Shown here piece after piece: positions 15,980 through 25,449 of a DNA stretch of 37,945 nt; position 1 is the stretch's first letter, and each line of letters begins with the position of its first letter. Source of the stretch: NORP181 sp047623555. Lineage in GTDB: Bacteria; Pseudomonadota; Alphaproteobacteria; Rhodobacterales; Rhodobacteraceae. The notes beneath the pieces are model-generated. The model ran no database searches and was not told the origin of the DNA. It was given only the letters and a program-made list of their open reading frames with translations. The stretch lies in assembly GCA_047623555.1 (NCBI GenBank), contig JBLHMP010000035.1, positions 1 through 37,945 of the forward strand, written 5' to 3'. A program made the position numbers and the translations under genes.

Positions 15980-16818
15980 TTTGCGGCCCTCAGCGCCGCG
16001 ATCTCGGCGCGCATAGCTTTGACTTCTTCGTGCATGGCCAACACGTGTTCATCGACAATATCAGTTTCAATTTTGACCAGATTTCGCAGTTTCTCGAACT
16101 CGGTTTCTGACTCATCCTCGACTGCGGACTGCATGGTATTGACCAACAGGCCGATGAACAGGTTCAGCACTGAAAACGCGGTGATAATGATGAACGGCAC
16201 AAAGAACACCCAAGCGCGCGGGAATTCGACCATTACCGGACGCACAATGCCCATCGACCAGCTCTCTAGCGTCATGATTTGGAACAATGAATACATGGAT
16301 CGACCCAATGTGCCGAACCATTCATCAAACGCCGCGCCATACATCAAAGTCGCCATGACAGCGAACACATAATACACGATCGACAACATGATGATGACCG
16401 CGCCCATGCCCGGCAATGCATCCAGCAACGCCTGTACAACGGCCCGCATTTGCGGCACCACCGACAGCAGGCGCATCGCTCGGATCACCCGCAGACCACG
16501 TAACGCCGACAACCCATCACGGCTTGGCAACAGACCAATACAAACCACCAGAAAATCAAAAATATTCCAGGGATTTTTGAAAAATGACAGTCGATAGGCA
16601 AAGAATTTCAACGACAGTTCGCAGACAAATATTGCCAGTACAATATTGTCCACGACAATCAGGAAACCACCTATTTTGGTCATGATGCTGGGCGACGTCG
16701 ACATTCCCAACGTGATGGCGTTGAAAATAATGACGCCCAGAATCGTATTGGTGAACGCCGATCTTTCAACCAGCATCCTTACCTTTTCCTGCATACTAAT
16801 CTGCGTTGCAACTGTCAT
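15976..16818 (-). CDS. Bacterial voltage-gated sodium channel (NaChBac/NavAb family)
   Basis: A 280-aa six-helix ion channel of normal family length. S1 about 21-40, S2 51-75, S3 83-98, S4 104-131 with arginines every third residue (107, 110, 113, 116), S5 136-161, pore with selectivity filter TLESWSM (183-189, the NavAb-type sodium filter), S6 203-230, and a C-terminal acidic neck plus coiled coil (about 238-280) that tetramerises the channel. It sits in the inner membrane and conducts Na+ on depolarisation. Its stop overlaps the start of the sheath fusion by four bases (ATGA) and it lies in the middle of the T6SS operon, 55 bases after the unrecognised 521-aa gene. The SD before ATG 16818 is weak. 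Family assignment is firm; a role in secretion is inference. Confidence 0.93.
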   Translation of the reverse strand: MTVATQISMQEKVRMLVERSAFTNTILGVIIFNAITLGMSTSPSIMTKIGGFLIVVDNIVLAIFVCELSLKFFAYRLSFFKNPWNIFDFLVVCIGLLPSRDGLSALRGLRVIRAMRLLSVVPQMRAVVQALLDALPGMGAVIIMLSIVYYVFAVMATLMYGAAFDEWFGTLGRSMYSLFQIMTLESWSMGIVRPVMVEFPRAWVFFVPFIIITAFSVLNLFIGLLVNTMQSAVEDESETEFEKLRNLVKIETDIVDEHVLAMHEEVKAMRAEIAALRAAK

Positions 16819-16873
16819 GGTCTTGGGCTCATTTTAATTTGACATCCGAAGTAATTGATCTTTTGGACAGGCC

Positions 16874-18439
16874 TTACCCTATTGTCGCCTCAAGCTGGGC
16901 CTTGCCCTCTTTTGCAATGTCGTTGAATAAACTCAGGCTGGTATTGACGGCTTCCAGGGTGGTTTTTGCCCCCTCAAAACCGACGCCCGCACCTGCCCCG
17001 GACAGTGTCAAACTAACCACCGCCGGAAACACCCGCTCAAAGATATCGGCGTATTTCGGATTTGCAACCGACAGCGCATCCAATGTCTTTTTGAGCTTGG
17101 GCATGTTGTCTTCGGTTTTTGACACCCGCCCCATCATGGTGCTGCAACTGTTCAGCGATTGATCGAGCGCTTTGCGTGCCTTTTGCAACTTGCGGTAAAT
17201 CTTGACGACCTCATCGTCTTTTGACCCTTTCAGCACTTTTTCCAGCTTGTCACAAGCCGCCAACCCTTTGACAATCAGGCCCGACATTTTACGACCGGCG
17301 ACGGTCAATCCTGCGACCTTGTTGTCCCAAAGGGCGTAATTTGATTGGCATTTCGGCAAGGTTGCCAGAAACGGGGTGTCGGCCCCCAGGATAGATTTTA
17401 GAACTGTTGCGCCAACTTCCGCCCCGCCTTGGGTGGATTTTTTGACCTCGCCAGCGGCGTTTTTGTACCGTTTGGCCAAGGTTTCGAGATCGCCCGCCAG
17501 AACCTTTTCAACTTTCTCGGCGTCGCGTGACACATCCTGTATCTTCTTGGCTATGTCTGCGACACCGCGCACGACACCAACGATGCCCAGCACCAACGAT
17601 GCCCCCCCCGTTGTCACTGCGCCAGCCACCCCAATAGCCCCGACCGTTGTTGAAAGCACGCCGATTGAAATATCCAATCCGGTCTTGATCTTATAGTCGC
17701 GATACTGCTTGTTGCGGGCGGCAAATTTCTTCCAGCGCGCCACCGGGATTTGCTCCAAAAGCGCTTTGTATTTGCTCATCGTTTTCAGCATCTGCGTCTT
17801 AATCAGCTTTTCCATCTTGGCCGGATCAGCCGCAGAGCCCAATTTGTCCCAATCGGCATCAAATTTCTTGAGCTGATCGACAATTTCAGAAATCATTTTC
17901 TGACCGACTTTTTCAGCGTCCTCGACCATAAATGCCGGCGTAACGTAGTCTTGTTCGGCCTCAAGCACATCAAGAATATCGTCGTTCAGTTTAAGTTGAA
18001 GAGTATAACCTTTGATGCCCGAAACGTGGCTCGGTTTACATTTATTGAACGCCTCACCCCCGATGTCGCGTTTCCAGATCACCACATCTTTGCCAATTTT
18101 CTGCTTTGGTGCAGGCGGGTTAGCGGTGGCGGCGGCAGCCTTGGCCTGTTCGGCAACCTGCCTGGTCTTGAGGTCAGATTCAGCGCCTTGAATCACCTTA
18201 GGATATTTTTTGAGCGCCGCAATCGTGTCTGCATGCAGCGTTTTGTTGCACGCATCTATGGCGACCACGACCTTTTTCTTAACCTCGGACAATGCCTTGA
18301 GCGCCTTGGACCAATCCATCTGATCCGCAGCTGTCTCATAGGCTGTTAACGCTTTTCCAAGCCCGGATTTTTTCATCGTCGAGGACTTGTTTTTGTTCCA
18401 CCATTTGTAATTCAGTTCGGGTACAGCATTCTTTTTCAT
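16874..18439 (-). CDS. Unrecognised 521-aa T6SS-linked protein (candidate effector)
   Basis: I do not recognise this family. The start is ATG 18439, with AAGGA eight bases upstream (a TTG at 18445 is possible but badly spaced). The protein is lysine-rich and helical with no signal peptide: a Lys/Ala N-terminal part (1-110), a short Pro linker (108-116), a mixed region with WKRDIGG (122-129), then a long Gly/Ala/Val-rich hydrophobic stretch (about 254-292) able to form one or two membrane or pore helices, coiled-coil-like segments (295-330, 400-455), and a second Gly-rich patch (SLTLSGAGAGVGFEG, about 476-490). Cysteines are scattered. Lying between clpV and a sodium channel inside a T6SS operon, it could be a pore-forming effector or a structural accessory; nothing in the sequence proves either. 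Confidence 0.8.
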   Translation of the reverse strand: MKKNAVPELNYKWWNKNKSSTMKKSGLGKALTAYETAADQMDWSKALKALSEVKKKVVVAIDACNKTLHADTIAALKKYPKVIQGAESDLKTRQVAEQAKAAAATANPPAPKQKIGKDVVIWKRDIGGEAFNKCKPSHVSGIKGYTLQLKLNDDILDVLEAEQDYVTPAFMVEDAEKVGQKMISEIVDQLKKFDADWDKLGSAADPAKMEKLIKTQMLKTMSKYKALLEQIPVARWKKFAARNKQYRDYKIKTGLDISIGVLSTTVGAIGVAGAVTTGGASLVLGIVGVVRGVADIAKKIQDVSRDAEKVEKVLAGDLETLAKRYKNAAGEVKKSTQGGAEVGATVLKSILGADTPFLATLPKCQSNYALWDNKVAGLTVAGRKMSGLIVKGLAACDKLEKVLKGSKDDEVVKIYRKLQKARKALDQSLNSCSTMMGRVSKTEDNMPKLKKTLDALSVANPKYADIFERVFPAVVSLTLSGAGAGVGFEGAKTTLEAVNTSLSLFNDIAKEGKAQLEATIG

Positions 18440-18476
18440 AAGCAAGATCCTTGAATTTACGGGTTAAAATTTTCCA

Positions 18477-21176
18477 CTAGTCAAACGCGTAGGAAAATTC
18501 GCCGTCGGTGATGTCGATCGCCACTTTGGCAATCTCTTTGCCTTGCATCATTCGTTTCAGGAACTCAGCAGAAATGTCAGGCAGCATGGTGTTGGTGACA
18601 ATCGCGTCAATCATCCGGCCACCGCTTTCCAGTTCCTGACAACGCTCGACGATCTTGTCGACAACCGCATCGCTGAACTCAAATGGTACACCATGTGATT
18701 CCATTACGCGTTTTTTGATCCGGTTCAGTTGCAGCACCGTAATCTTGCCAATCATTTCCGGGCTGAGCGGATAATAGGGGATCGTCACCAAACGCCCCAG
18801 CAATGCCGCTGGAAAGATTTTCAACAGCGGTTCGCGCAGCGCTTTGGCCAGTCCCTCAGGGTCAGGCAACAATTCGGGATCGCCGCACATGTCCATAATC
18901 ATGTCCGACCCAGCGTTTGAGGTCAGCAAAATCAGGGTGTTTTTGAAGTCAATCACCCGGCCTTCGCCGTCCTCCATCACGCCCTTGTCAAACACCTGAA
19001 AGAACACTTCGTGTACGTCGGGATGCGCCTTTTCGACCTCGTCCAGCAACACCACCGAATAGGGTTTGCGCCGCACCGCCTCGGTCAGCACACCACCTTC
19101 GCCGTATCCGACATAACCGGGGGGTGCGCCTTTCAGCGAACTAACAGTATGGGCCTCTTGGTATTCCGACATGTTGATGGTGATGACGTTCTGCTCACCG
19201 CCATACAGAACCTCGGCCAGGGCCAGCGCAGTTTCGGTTTTACCGACGCCGCTGGTGCCCGCCAACAAGAACACACCTATGGGTTTGGACGGGTTATCAA
19301 GCCCGGCGCGGCTGGTCTGGATACGCTTGGCGATCATCTTCATCGCGTGATCCTGACCAATGACCCGCTTGGCCAGATGGTCCTCAAGGTTCAGGATGGT
19401 TTCTATTTCGTCGCTCATCATGCGACCCACCGGAATACCGGTCCAATCGCCCACAACCGACGCAATCGCCTGATGATCAACAATCGGCAGAATCAGCGGG
19501 CTTTCGCCCTGAACCCCGGCCAACTCGTCGTTTTTTGCCTTTAACTCAGCAATCAACGCCGTGCGCTGTTCTTCGGTCAGCGGGCTGGCCGCGGCCTCGT
19601 CCTCGGCAATTGGTTCATCCACCGGGGCACCGCCCTCGCGCAGTTTGGCGCGCAGCTCAAGGATGGATTCAACCACCGCTTTTTCCGCATCCCAACGCGC
19701 GTTCAAACCAACAAGCCGCTCTTTTTCTTCGGCCATCGTGGTTTTCGCGACCTCACGCCGATCACCGATGTCATAGCCGGCGGTTTCGTCCCGGCCGATA
19801 ATCTCGAGCTCAGTTGTCAAGGCCTCAATCCGGCGTCGGCAATCGTCAACTTCGGCAGGAACCGCGTGTTGGCTAACCGCCACACGGGCGCAGGCGGTAT
19901 CAAGCAGGCTCACCGATTTATCCGGCAACTGACGCGCCGGGATATAGCGCGCCGATAGGGAAACCGCCGCCTCGATACCTTCGTCAAGCACCTGAACCTG
20001 ATGGTGATTTTCCAGCATCGTGGCGATGCCGCGCATCATCAGGATGGCCTTGGGAATGCTAGGTTCATCGACCTGAACAACCTGAAAACGCCGCGCTAAT
20101 GCCGGGTCTTTTTCGATGTATTTTTTGTATTCGGCAAAGGTTGTCGCGCCGACTGTACGCAATGTGCCGCGTGCCAGCGCCGGTTTCAGCAGGTTGGCCG
20201 CATCGCCCGTACCCGCAGCGCCCCCGGCCCCGATCAGCGTATGGGTTTCGTCGATAAACAGGATGATTGGCACGGTGCTGGCCTGCACCTCTTCGATCAC
20301 CGATTTTAACCGATTCTCAAATTCGCCTTTCATCGAGGCACCAGCCTGCAACAGGCCAACATCCAACATTAGCAGGCGCACGTCCCGCATCGACGGCGGC
20401 ACATCCCCGCGCGCAATACGCAGCGCAAAGCCTTCGACAACGGCGGTTTTACCAACGCCCGCTTCGCCGGTCAGGATCGGGTTGTTTTGACGACGGCGCA
20501 TCAGCACGTCGATGACCTGCCGGATCTCCTCGTCGCGACCGACAATCGGGTCAATCTCGCCGTTGCGGGCCTGTTCGGTCATATCGGTGCAAAACTGCGC
20601 CAACGCCTCTTCGCCGCCCATCTGCGCCGGTGCAATCGCATCCGATGCCTCGCCCGGAGCGCCGCCGGTGTGTGATCCGTCCTGTGGCACCAACCGTTCT
20701 TCGGGCGAGCCATCGGTAACTTCGGCGAAATTATCCGCCAGATCATCGGGCCCAACACTGGCCAGTTCCGGCGAAATTGAGTTCAGGATATTGCGCAACG
20801 CCGGGGTTTTTAGCATGCCCAGAAACAGATGTCCGGTGCGCACCTGATTAGAACTATAGAGCAACGAGCCCCAAACCCAGCCGCGTTCCATCGCGTCCAT
20901 CAAATGCTCCGACAGATCGGAAATCGTGCTGGCGCCGCGCGGTAACATATCCAGCGCCCGGGTCATGTCCGAGGCGATTTTGCCGGGGTCCAGATTGTAA
21001 TGCTGTACGATGCGGTGAATATCGCTGTCCTGAACGTTCAGGATTTGATGCATCCAATGCACCACCTCGACATAGGGGTTACCGCGCATCTTGCAGAACA
21101 CCGTCGCACTTTCGACGGCCTGATACCCCAACTTGTTCAGTTTTCCAAACAACGCAATCCGGCTGATCTCGCTCAT
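18477..21176 (-). CDS. tssH: TssH (ClpV) sheath-recycling AAA+ ATPase
   Basis: An 899-aa ClpV. The start is ATG 21176 with GGAAGGA six bases upstream rather than the adjacent GTG. An N-terminal Clp-N domain (1-150) recognises the contracted sheath; the first AAA+ module has Walker A GEAGVGKT (about 237-244) and Walker B ILFIDE; a ClpB-like middle insert (about 440-555) is short and helical; the second AAA+ module has Walker A GTSGVGKT (about 640-647), pore loop GYVGYGEGG and Walker B VVLLDE. It disassembles contracted TssBC for reuse. The 16-base gap to tssG and 37-base gap to the next gene indicate one operon. Whether it also acts on the fusion sheath protein is open. Confidence 0.96.
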   Translation of the reverse strand: MSEISRIALFGKLNKLGYQAVESATVFCKMRGNPYVEVVHWMHQILNVQDSDIHRIVQHYNLDPGKIASDMTRALDMLPRGASTISDLSEHLMDAMERGWVWGSLLYSSNQVRTGHLFLGMLKTPALRNILNSISPELASVGPDDLADNFAEVTDGSPEERLVPQDGSHTGGAPGEASDAIAPAQMGGEEALAQFCTDMTEQARNGEIDPIVGRDEEIRQVIDVLMRRRQNNPILTGEAGVGKTAVVEGFALRIARGDVPPSMRDVRLLMLDVGLLQAGASMKGEFENRLKSVIEEVQASTVPIILFIDETHTLIGAGGAAGTGDAANLLKPALARGTLRTVGATTFAEYKKYIEKDPALARRFQVVQVDEPSIPKAILMMRGIATMLENHHQVQVLDEGIEAAVSLSARYIPARQLPDKSVSLLDTACARVAVSQHAVPAEVDDCRRRIEALTTELEIIGRDETAGYDIGDRREVAKTTMAEEKERLVGLNARWDAEKAVVESILELRAKLREGGAPVDEPIAEDEAAASPLTEEQRTALIAELKAKNDELAGVQGESPLILPIVDHQAIASVVGDWTGIPVGRMMSDEIETILNLEDHLAKRVIGQDHAMKMIAKRIQTSRAGLDNPSKPIGVFLLAGTSGVGKTETALALAEVLYGGEQNVITINMSEYQEAHTVSSLKGAPPGYVGYGEGGVLTEAVRRKPYSVVLLDEVEKAHPDVHEVFFQVFDKGVMEDGEGRVIDFKNTLILLTSNAGSDMIMDMCGDPELLPDPEGLAKALREPLLKIFPAALLGRLVTIPYYPLSPEMIGKITVLQLNRIKKRVMESHGVPFEFSDAVVDKIVERCQELESGGRMIDAIVTNTMLPDISAEFLKRMMQGKEIAKVAIDITDGEFSYAFD

Positions 21177-21192
21177 CACTTATCCTTCCCTG

Positions 21193-22224
21193 TTATCCCA
21201 ATGCCACGCCGGGATAGAGGTACAAATCCCCGGCATCCTCGCGGCTTTCATCACTGTCTTTGCGGGTTCCCGTCCAACTGGTATGGCCCAGCCGCGTAGT
21301 CCCGCCCAAACTGGCACGCGGAACTTCGTCGCCCGCCAGTATCAAATTTACGTCCCAATCCATTGTGTCGCCGGCATAGTTGCGCACAATCGCCGTTAGC
21401 CGCTGCAACGCCGCCCCGCCCGGCAACAACCGTTCATAATCGGCCAAGGGCAATGGCCCAATGACAATGCGAAACTTGGCGGCGCGGCTATAAACCCGGC
21501 TGCCAAGGCTGGTGGTCTGACCCAATCGGGCCATACCGCCAAGTTGCCATCGATCGTCGGGTTCCAGTTCAAGCCACGAGCCGACATATTGCTGGATATG
21601 GACCGGCACATCAAAAAATGCCGACAGGATCGAAACCAAGCCTTCGGCGTTTTTGGCGCCCTGCGACAGGTGACCGGCGAAATACAATTTCGACAGGTCC
21701 GGCATCGCATCACGTTGCTGTAAATGTTCGCCGTGATAGCCCGCCAACGCCGCAACTTTGCGCGCAATCGGGTCGTCATTGCGATCAAAACTAGGCGCCG
21801 GTTGGCCTGTGCTCCAGGCGCGGTACAGCAGGCTCATCAGCCGGTGCGTCAGCGTATCGGCAAACGCAACAAAGGTTGAATCGCGATGATTGCGCAGCCG
21901 GTTGCGGGCGTATTCGGTCAGGTGCAACGGCAACGGCCCGTGCGGTCCGAACAGGCCAAAGAAACGATTGATCAGGCGCGCCGGTTTGCCCGCCTTTGGT
22001 GGTTTGAATTCGGCGATCGACGACGGTGGAAACGCCAGTTCGGCAACCTGACCAAGACGGACTTTGTCCTCGCGGGGGCGACGGCTCTCGCCCAAACGCG
22101 GCGCGTCATTATAGTGCGCCTCAAGCAGCCGCAGCGCCTGAAACACGTGATGTTTCTCAGGTTCTTTGACAAGCCTGTCAAAGTGGCTCAGATCATCCGG
22201 CCCAGACCTTTTTCCGGTCGCCAT
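21193..22224 (-). CDS. tssG: TssG, T6SS baseplate wedge
   Basis: A 343-aa TssG (ImpH/VasB family, DUF1305). Typical segments: FQALRLLEAHY near the N-terminus, the LINRFFGLFGPHGPLPLHLTEYA-like block (split here by position 83-105), and FDVPVHIQQYVGSWLEL in the centre. TssG with two TssF and TssE forms the baseplate wedge. Its start lies inside tssF (37-base overlap). Length is normal and no domain appears lost. Confidence 0.95.
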   Translation of the reverse strand: MATGKRSGPDDLSHFDRLVKEPEKHHVFQALRLLEAHYNDAPRLGESRRPREDKVRLGQVAELAFPPSSIAEFKPPKAGKPARLINRFFGLFGPHGPLPLHLTEYARNRLRNHRDSTFVAFADTLTHRLMSLLYRAWSTGQPAPSFDRNDDPIARKVAALAGYHGEHLQQRDAMPDLSKLYFAGHLSQGAKNAEGLVSILSAFFDVPVHIQQYVGSWLELEPDDRWQLGGMARLGQTTSLGSRVYSRAAKFRIVIGPLPLADYERLLPGGAALQRLTAIVRNYAGDTMDWDVNLILAGDEVPRASLGGTTRLGHTSWTGTRKDSDESREDAGDLYLYPGVALG

Positions 22225-24065
22225 CTGGCAATTTCCCCACGTTTATGTGTTGTTAAAACGGTTTCTGTAAAACTGTTGATGGTGGCGTATTTTCGAAAAA
22301 ACCGCTCCATCACGGCGCCCAGCACATAAACGCTGGTGCCCTCAAAAAAGCTTTCGTCGAAATCTATCGTCACTTCGAGACCCCGCAGGGCTGTCGACAG
22401 CACCTCGTCGCTCATCCGGCGCACGATGGGGCGGCTTTTGACCGATACGATCCCTTCGAGCTGCTTTTCCGTCACCCGGTCGCCCAATGGCGCATAAAGG
22501 CCGATTAATTCGCGCAATGCCTGCACCGAATCGCCAGATTCCGAATTGGCGACCGATAGATAATTCAGGCTCAGGTGGCTGATCAACCGCCACGCCGTAT
22601 CGCCCTGAGCCAATGTCGGATGTGGCCGCGTTGGCGACACCGGCAGGCGGATGGATTTGACTGGCCCACCCTCGGGCAGCTGGAATACATCCGCGTCACC
22701 TGTGGCCAGCAGCATCGGCAAATCGCGGTTGGTACACATGGCGCGCACGGCCAATTGCTCCAGATCCGCCGCGTAAGGTGCCTGTGCACGGTCCACCAAA
22801 GTCAGATAAACCTCAGAGCCCAGATAAGTCGTGCGTACGCCGCGCAGCCGTTCCTTTTCTGACCGCTGCCGCATACGTCGCCGCATGGTGTAATAGGCCG
22901 GATGGGTTTCACCAGCAGCGGTTAAATCAGTCGACGAATAGAACGGACGAAACCCAACATCATCAGCCCCCTGACCACTGATACCGGTCACGGATTCAAG
23001 CCTGTAAACCTCAAAATCCATGCCTGATGTGCGGCTAGGGATGACATGTTGTTCGGTGTCGCGGGCGTTGATGTTGACCCGGTCACAGCGTTTTGGAAAC
23101 AGGTTGATGGCGGGCACAGCATTTAAGGTAAAGGCATCAGGAACCACCAGCGAGGCGATCTCACGGCGGCCCTCTTTCAGCAGGATGTAAATATCAACAT
23201 CATCACCCTTTGCCCGCTTAATCGCCGGTTGCAGGCCCTGCAAATCAACAAACAGGAACCGTTCCGGCATGGCGAAATATTCCTGCAACAGCCGGTAGCC
23301 ATCAAACGACCGCCCGGGCGTGGGCAACAATGCCTCGTCCTGCTCAAATCCGCGCGGCTCAACTGCACCGTTTTTCAGAACCTCGGTCCAGTCCGCCCGC
23401 CGATCGGTAGAGCGCCCGCATAGGCCCTGAGCCTGGCTGCACAGCACTTCGAGTAACAGCCAACTGTTGCCATTGCCCCGGTTCAAATGCACCACCAGAT
23501 TGTCCATCGTCAATTCGGCCATCGGTTCGCCGTCCGTGCGACGCAAACGCAAACGAATACCCGCTGTCGCCGCGACATTGCCGACAACACCGGCCGCCAC
23601 AAGAGCACCGCGCCCGTCGATATATTCGGCCTCGGAAATCTCGATCGGCCACATGGTCAGGTCGGCGGCAGTGCGAAATTCACAAGGTGTTTGTTCGTTC
23701 TCCATCAGGCGGCTGCGCAGCACGGTTTGGCGTGGCATCACATAGCCATCCTTGATCGCCGAATTTGCCGGATCGGGCTCAAACGCCGCGATCATCATCG
23801 ACGGTGTAGGCGCCAGATAATGCGGATAGATAATTTCCAAAAGGTTCGAGGTAAACGCCGGATATTGCAGTTCTAATTCGAGCTGCACCCGTGCGGACAG
23901 AAACGCCACACCTTCCAGCAGACGTTCGACATAAGGATCAAGAACCTCGACCCCCTCCATGCCTAAACGGGAGGCGATTTTAGGATAGGCCTCTGCAAAT
24001 TCAGCCCCCATATCGCGCAAATACATCAGTTCAGATTCGTAATGCTTTACCAGCCGGGTATCCAT
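22188..24065 (-). CDS. tssF: TssF, T6SS baseplate wedge
   Basis: A 625-aa TssF (ImpG/VasA family, DUF879). It opens with the family signature YESELMYLRDMGAEFAEAYP (9-28) and YVERLLEGVAFLSARVQLEL, and has the conserved C-terminal portion with SVYVLGAVMERFFRKYATIN. Two copies pair with TssG in the baseplate. Three bases separate it from tssE and it overlaps tssG by 37 bases. Length is normal. Confidence 0.96.
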   Translation of the reverse strand: MDTRLVKHYESELMYLRDMGAEFAEAYPKIASRLGMEGVEVLDPYVERLLEGVAFLSARVQLELELQYPAFTSNLLEIIYPHYLAPTPSMMIAAFEPDPANSAIKDGYVMPRQTVLRSRLMENEQTPCEFRTAADLTMWPIEISEAEYIDGRGALVAAGVVGNVAATAGIRLRLRRTDGEPMAELTMDNLVVHLNRGNGNSWLLLEVLCSQAQGLCGRSTDRRADWTEVLKNGAVEPRGFEQDEALLPTPGRSFDGYRLLQEYFAMPERFLFVDLQGLQPAIKRAKGDDVDIYILLKEGRREIASLVVPDAFTLNAVPAINLFPKRCDRVNINARDTEQHVIPSRTSGMDFEVYRLESVTGISGQGADDVGFRPFYSSTDLTAAGETHPAYYTMRRRMRQRSEKERLRGVRTTYLGSEVYLTLVDRAQAPYAADLEQLAVRAMCTNRDLPMLLATGDADVFQLPEGGPVKSIRLPVSPTRPHPTLAQGDTAWRLISHLSLNYLSVANSESGDSVQALRELIGLYAPLGDRVTEKQLEGIVSVKSRPIVRRMSDEVLSTALRGLEVTIDFDESFFEGTSVYVLGAVMERFFRKYATINSFTETVLTTHKRGEIARWRPEKGLGRMI

Positions 24066-24068
24066 GTT

Positions 24069-24566
24069 TTACCGGCCCCTCTCGACGGTGACTTCGCCGG
24101 TGGTCACATCAACCTGGCTGCGTAAAAATAGCTCAAGCGGCATCGGCTGCGCCCACATATCGGCGTGAATACTAAGCTCTACAACCATATCATCGCCGTC
24201 TTCTTCGGCGCCAAGGGTCACATCAACCGAGCCTTCGATAATGCGCGGTTCGTGGATGGAAATTGCCCGCTCAATCGACCGGCGGACCAACTCCGAGCGC
24301 TCCAGCGTCGAATACTCACCCGACACCTCGCGTAGACCGAAATTTAGTACCGATTTTGCCACATGCGGATAGGCTTTGGCGTCAAACGTGTTCTCAATAT
24401 TATGGGTGTTCAGCAACCACGACAAATCACGCTGGATGATTTCGCGCAGGCGAGAAATATCAATCACCCGGGTTTCGCGTGCTTCCTTCAAATCACCAGG
24501 AGCGTTGTCTGTCAGCCGATCCAACAGCGACGGTTGCAAGCGTTCGGCAAGGGTCTTGTCAGCCAT
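24069..24566 (-). CDS. tssE: TssE, gp25-like baseplate protein
   Basis: A 165-aa GpW/gp25-family protein. Features: LQPSLLDRLTD (11-21), the central RDLSWLLNT and the EPRI motif (about 104-107, HEPRIIEG) conserved in T4 gp25 and TssE, where it links baseplate to sheath start. Eight bases overlap with tagJ upstream and three bases separate it from tssF. Length typical. Confidence 0.94.
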   Translation of the reverse strand: MADKTLAERLQPSLLDRLTDNAPGDLKEARETRVIDISRLREIIQRDLSWLLNTHNIENTFDAKAYPHVAKSVLNFGLREVSGEYSTLERSELVRRSIERAISIHEPRIIEGSVDVTLGAEEDGDDMVVELSIHADMWAQPMPLELFLRSQVDVTTGEVTVERGR

Positions 24567-25371
24567 CGCCGACTGTCCCGTCAGTGGTGTCCATCGTCAG
24601 ATTACGGATATCCATCAATGCAATATCGCCCTGATCCGTGGCCAACAGGCGCTGACCGCTGCCGACAAACGTATCGGCACCAACGTCATTCCACGTCGTG
24701 GTGCGGGCCAGTTTGGCAATTGGGTCATCGGATTTTTCAGTACCCGGATAGCGCGTTGGGATCAGGGCGACGACCTCGCCGCCATTGACCAGCGTCAGGG
24801 TGGCCGCCGTCCAGACCGCATCGCGCAGATCGGTTGGTTCATCAATTGTTAGCTGGCTGATCGCGGTGAACGGCAGCCAGAAATAGCGCCCGTTGATGAT
24901 GACTTCGAGCACCGGACCAAGCCGCATATCCGCGTCGGCCACCCACTCAAACGGTTTGCCGTCAATCACCCCGGCACAGGCCGGAGCCGCCTCAAAGGCG
25001 CGGGCGCGGACCGCCGCAGCCTCATCAGGTTTGCCAGCCGACAGCGCCTTTTGCGCCTCGATCAGCAAGGCCAGCCATTCCTGTGGCTCGCCCAAAATTA
25101 GTGGTTCTTTTTCGCCCGCAAACACCTTTTCGCGGAACACTTCGCAAATGATCGCCTCGCGGTAGGTCTGGGCCATCAACGTCGCCGCAGGATCCAGTTC
25201 GGCGCTTAGTTTCAGCTGGGTAATGGCGCGTTTCCAATCACCCAGAACACAAAGCAGCTGGAACAGAAAAATTCGCAGTTTCGCATCTGCCGGATTGGAA
25301 CGCACCTGATCCTGAAGCGCTTTCAGGGCCTGACCGGGGTCTCCGGCCTTCAAATGTTCCTGAGGGGTCAT
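24559..25371 (-). CDS. tagJ: TagJ (ImpE/SciE family) T6SS accessory protein
   Basis: A 270-aa ImpE/SciE-type protein. The N-terminal half is TPR-like (LKAGDPGQALKALQDQVRSN, 7-26; FLFQLLCVLGDWKRA), the C-terminal half carries the conserved DADMRLGPVLEVIINGRYFWLPF region and the IPTRYPGTE motif. In P. aeruginosa the homologue binds the TssB N-terminal helix and helps ClpV engage the sheath. It lies 78 bases after hcp, downstream of the terminator-like hairpin, so is likely expressed below hcp level. Confidence 0.92.
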   Translation of the reverse strand: MTPQEHLKAGDPGQALKALQDQVRSNPADAKLRIFLFQLLCVLGDWKRAITQLKLSAELDPAATLMAQTYREAIICEVFREKVFAGEKEPLILGEPQEWLALLIEAQKALSAGKPDEAAAVRARAFEAAPACAGVIDGKPFEWVADADMRLGPVLEVIINGRYFWLPFTAISQLTIDEPTDLRDAVWTAATLTLVNGGEVVALIPTRYPGTEKSDDPIAKLARTTTWNDVGADTFVGSGQRLLATDQGDIALMDIRNLTMDTTDGTVGDG

Positions 25372-25399
25372 GAATATCGCTCCGATCCGTGCAGATCAG

Positions 25400-25434
25400 C
25401 AAAAAGGAAAACCGGGCGCGATTGGTGCGCCCGG
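25400..25434 (-). terminator. Intrinsic terminator/attenuator just after hcp
   Basis: Minus strand, 15 bases past the hcp stop: CCGGGCGC-ACCAATC-GCGCCCGG, a perfect 8-bp GC-rich stem with a 7-base loop (25412-25434), followed directly by TTTTCCTTTTTG (25400-25411). It lies inside the operon, so it probably ends most transcripts after hcp while letting some read on into tagJ-pppA. This would explain high Hcp relative to baseplate proteins. Confidence 0.82.
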
Positions 25435-25449
25435 ATCGTTCGGCTTCGT

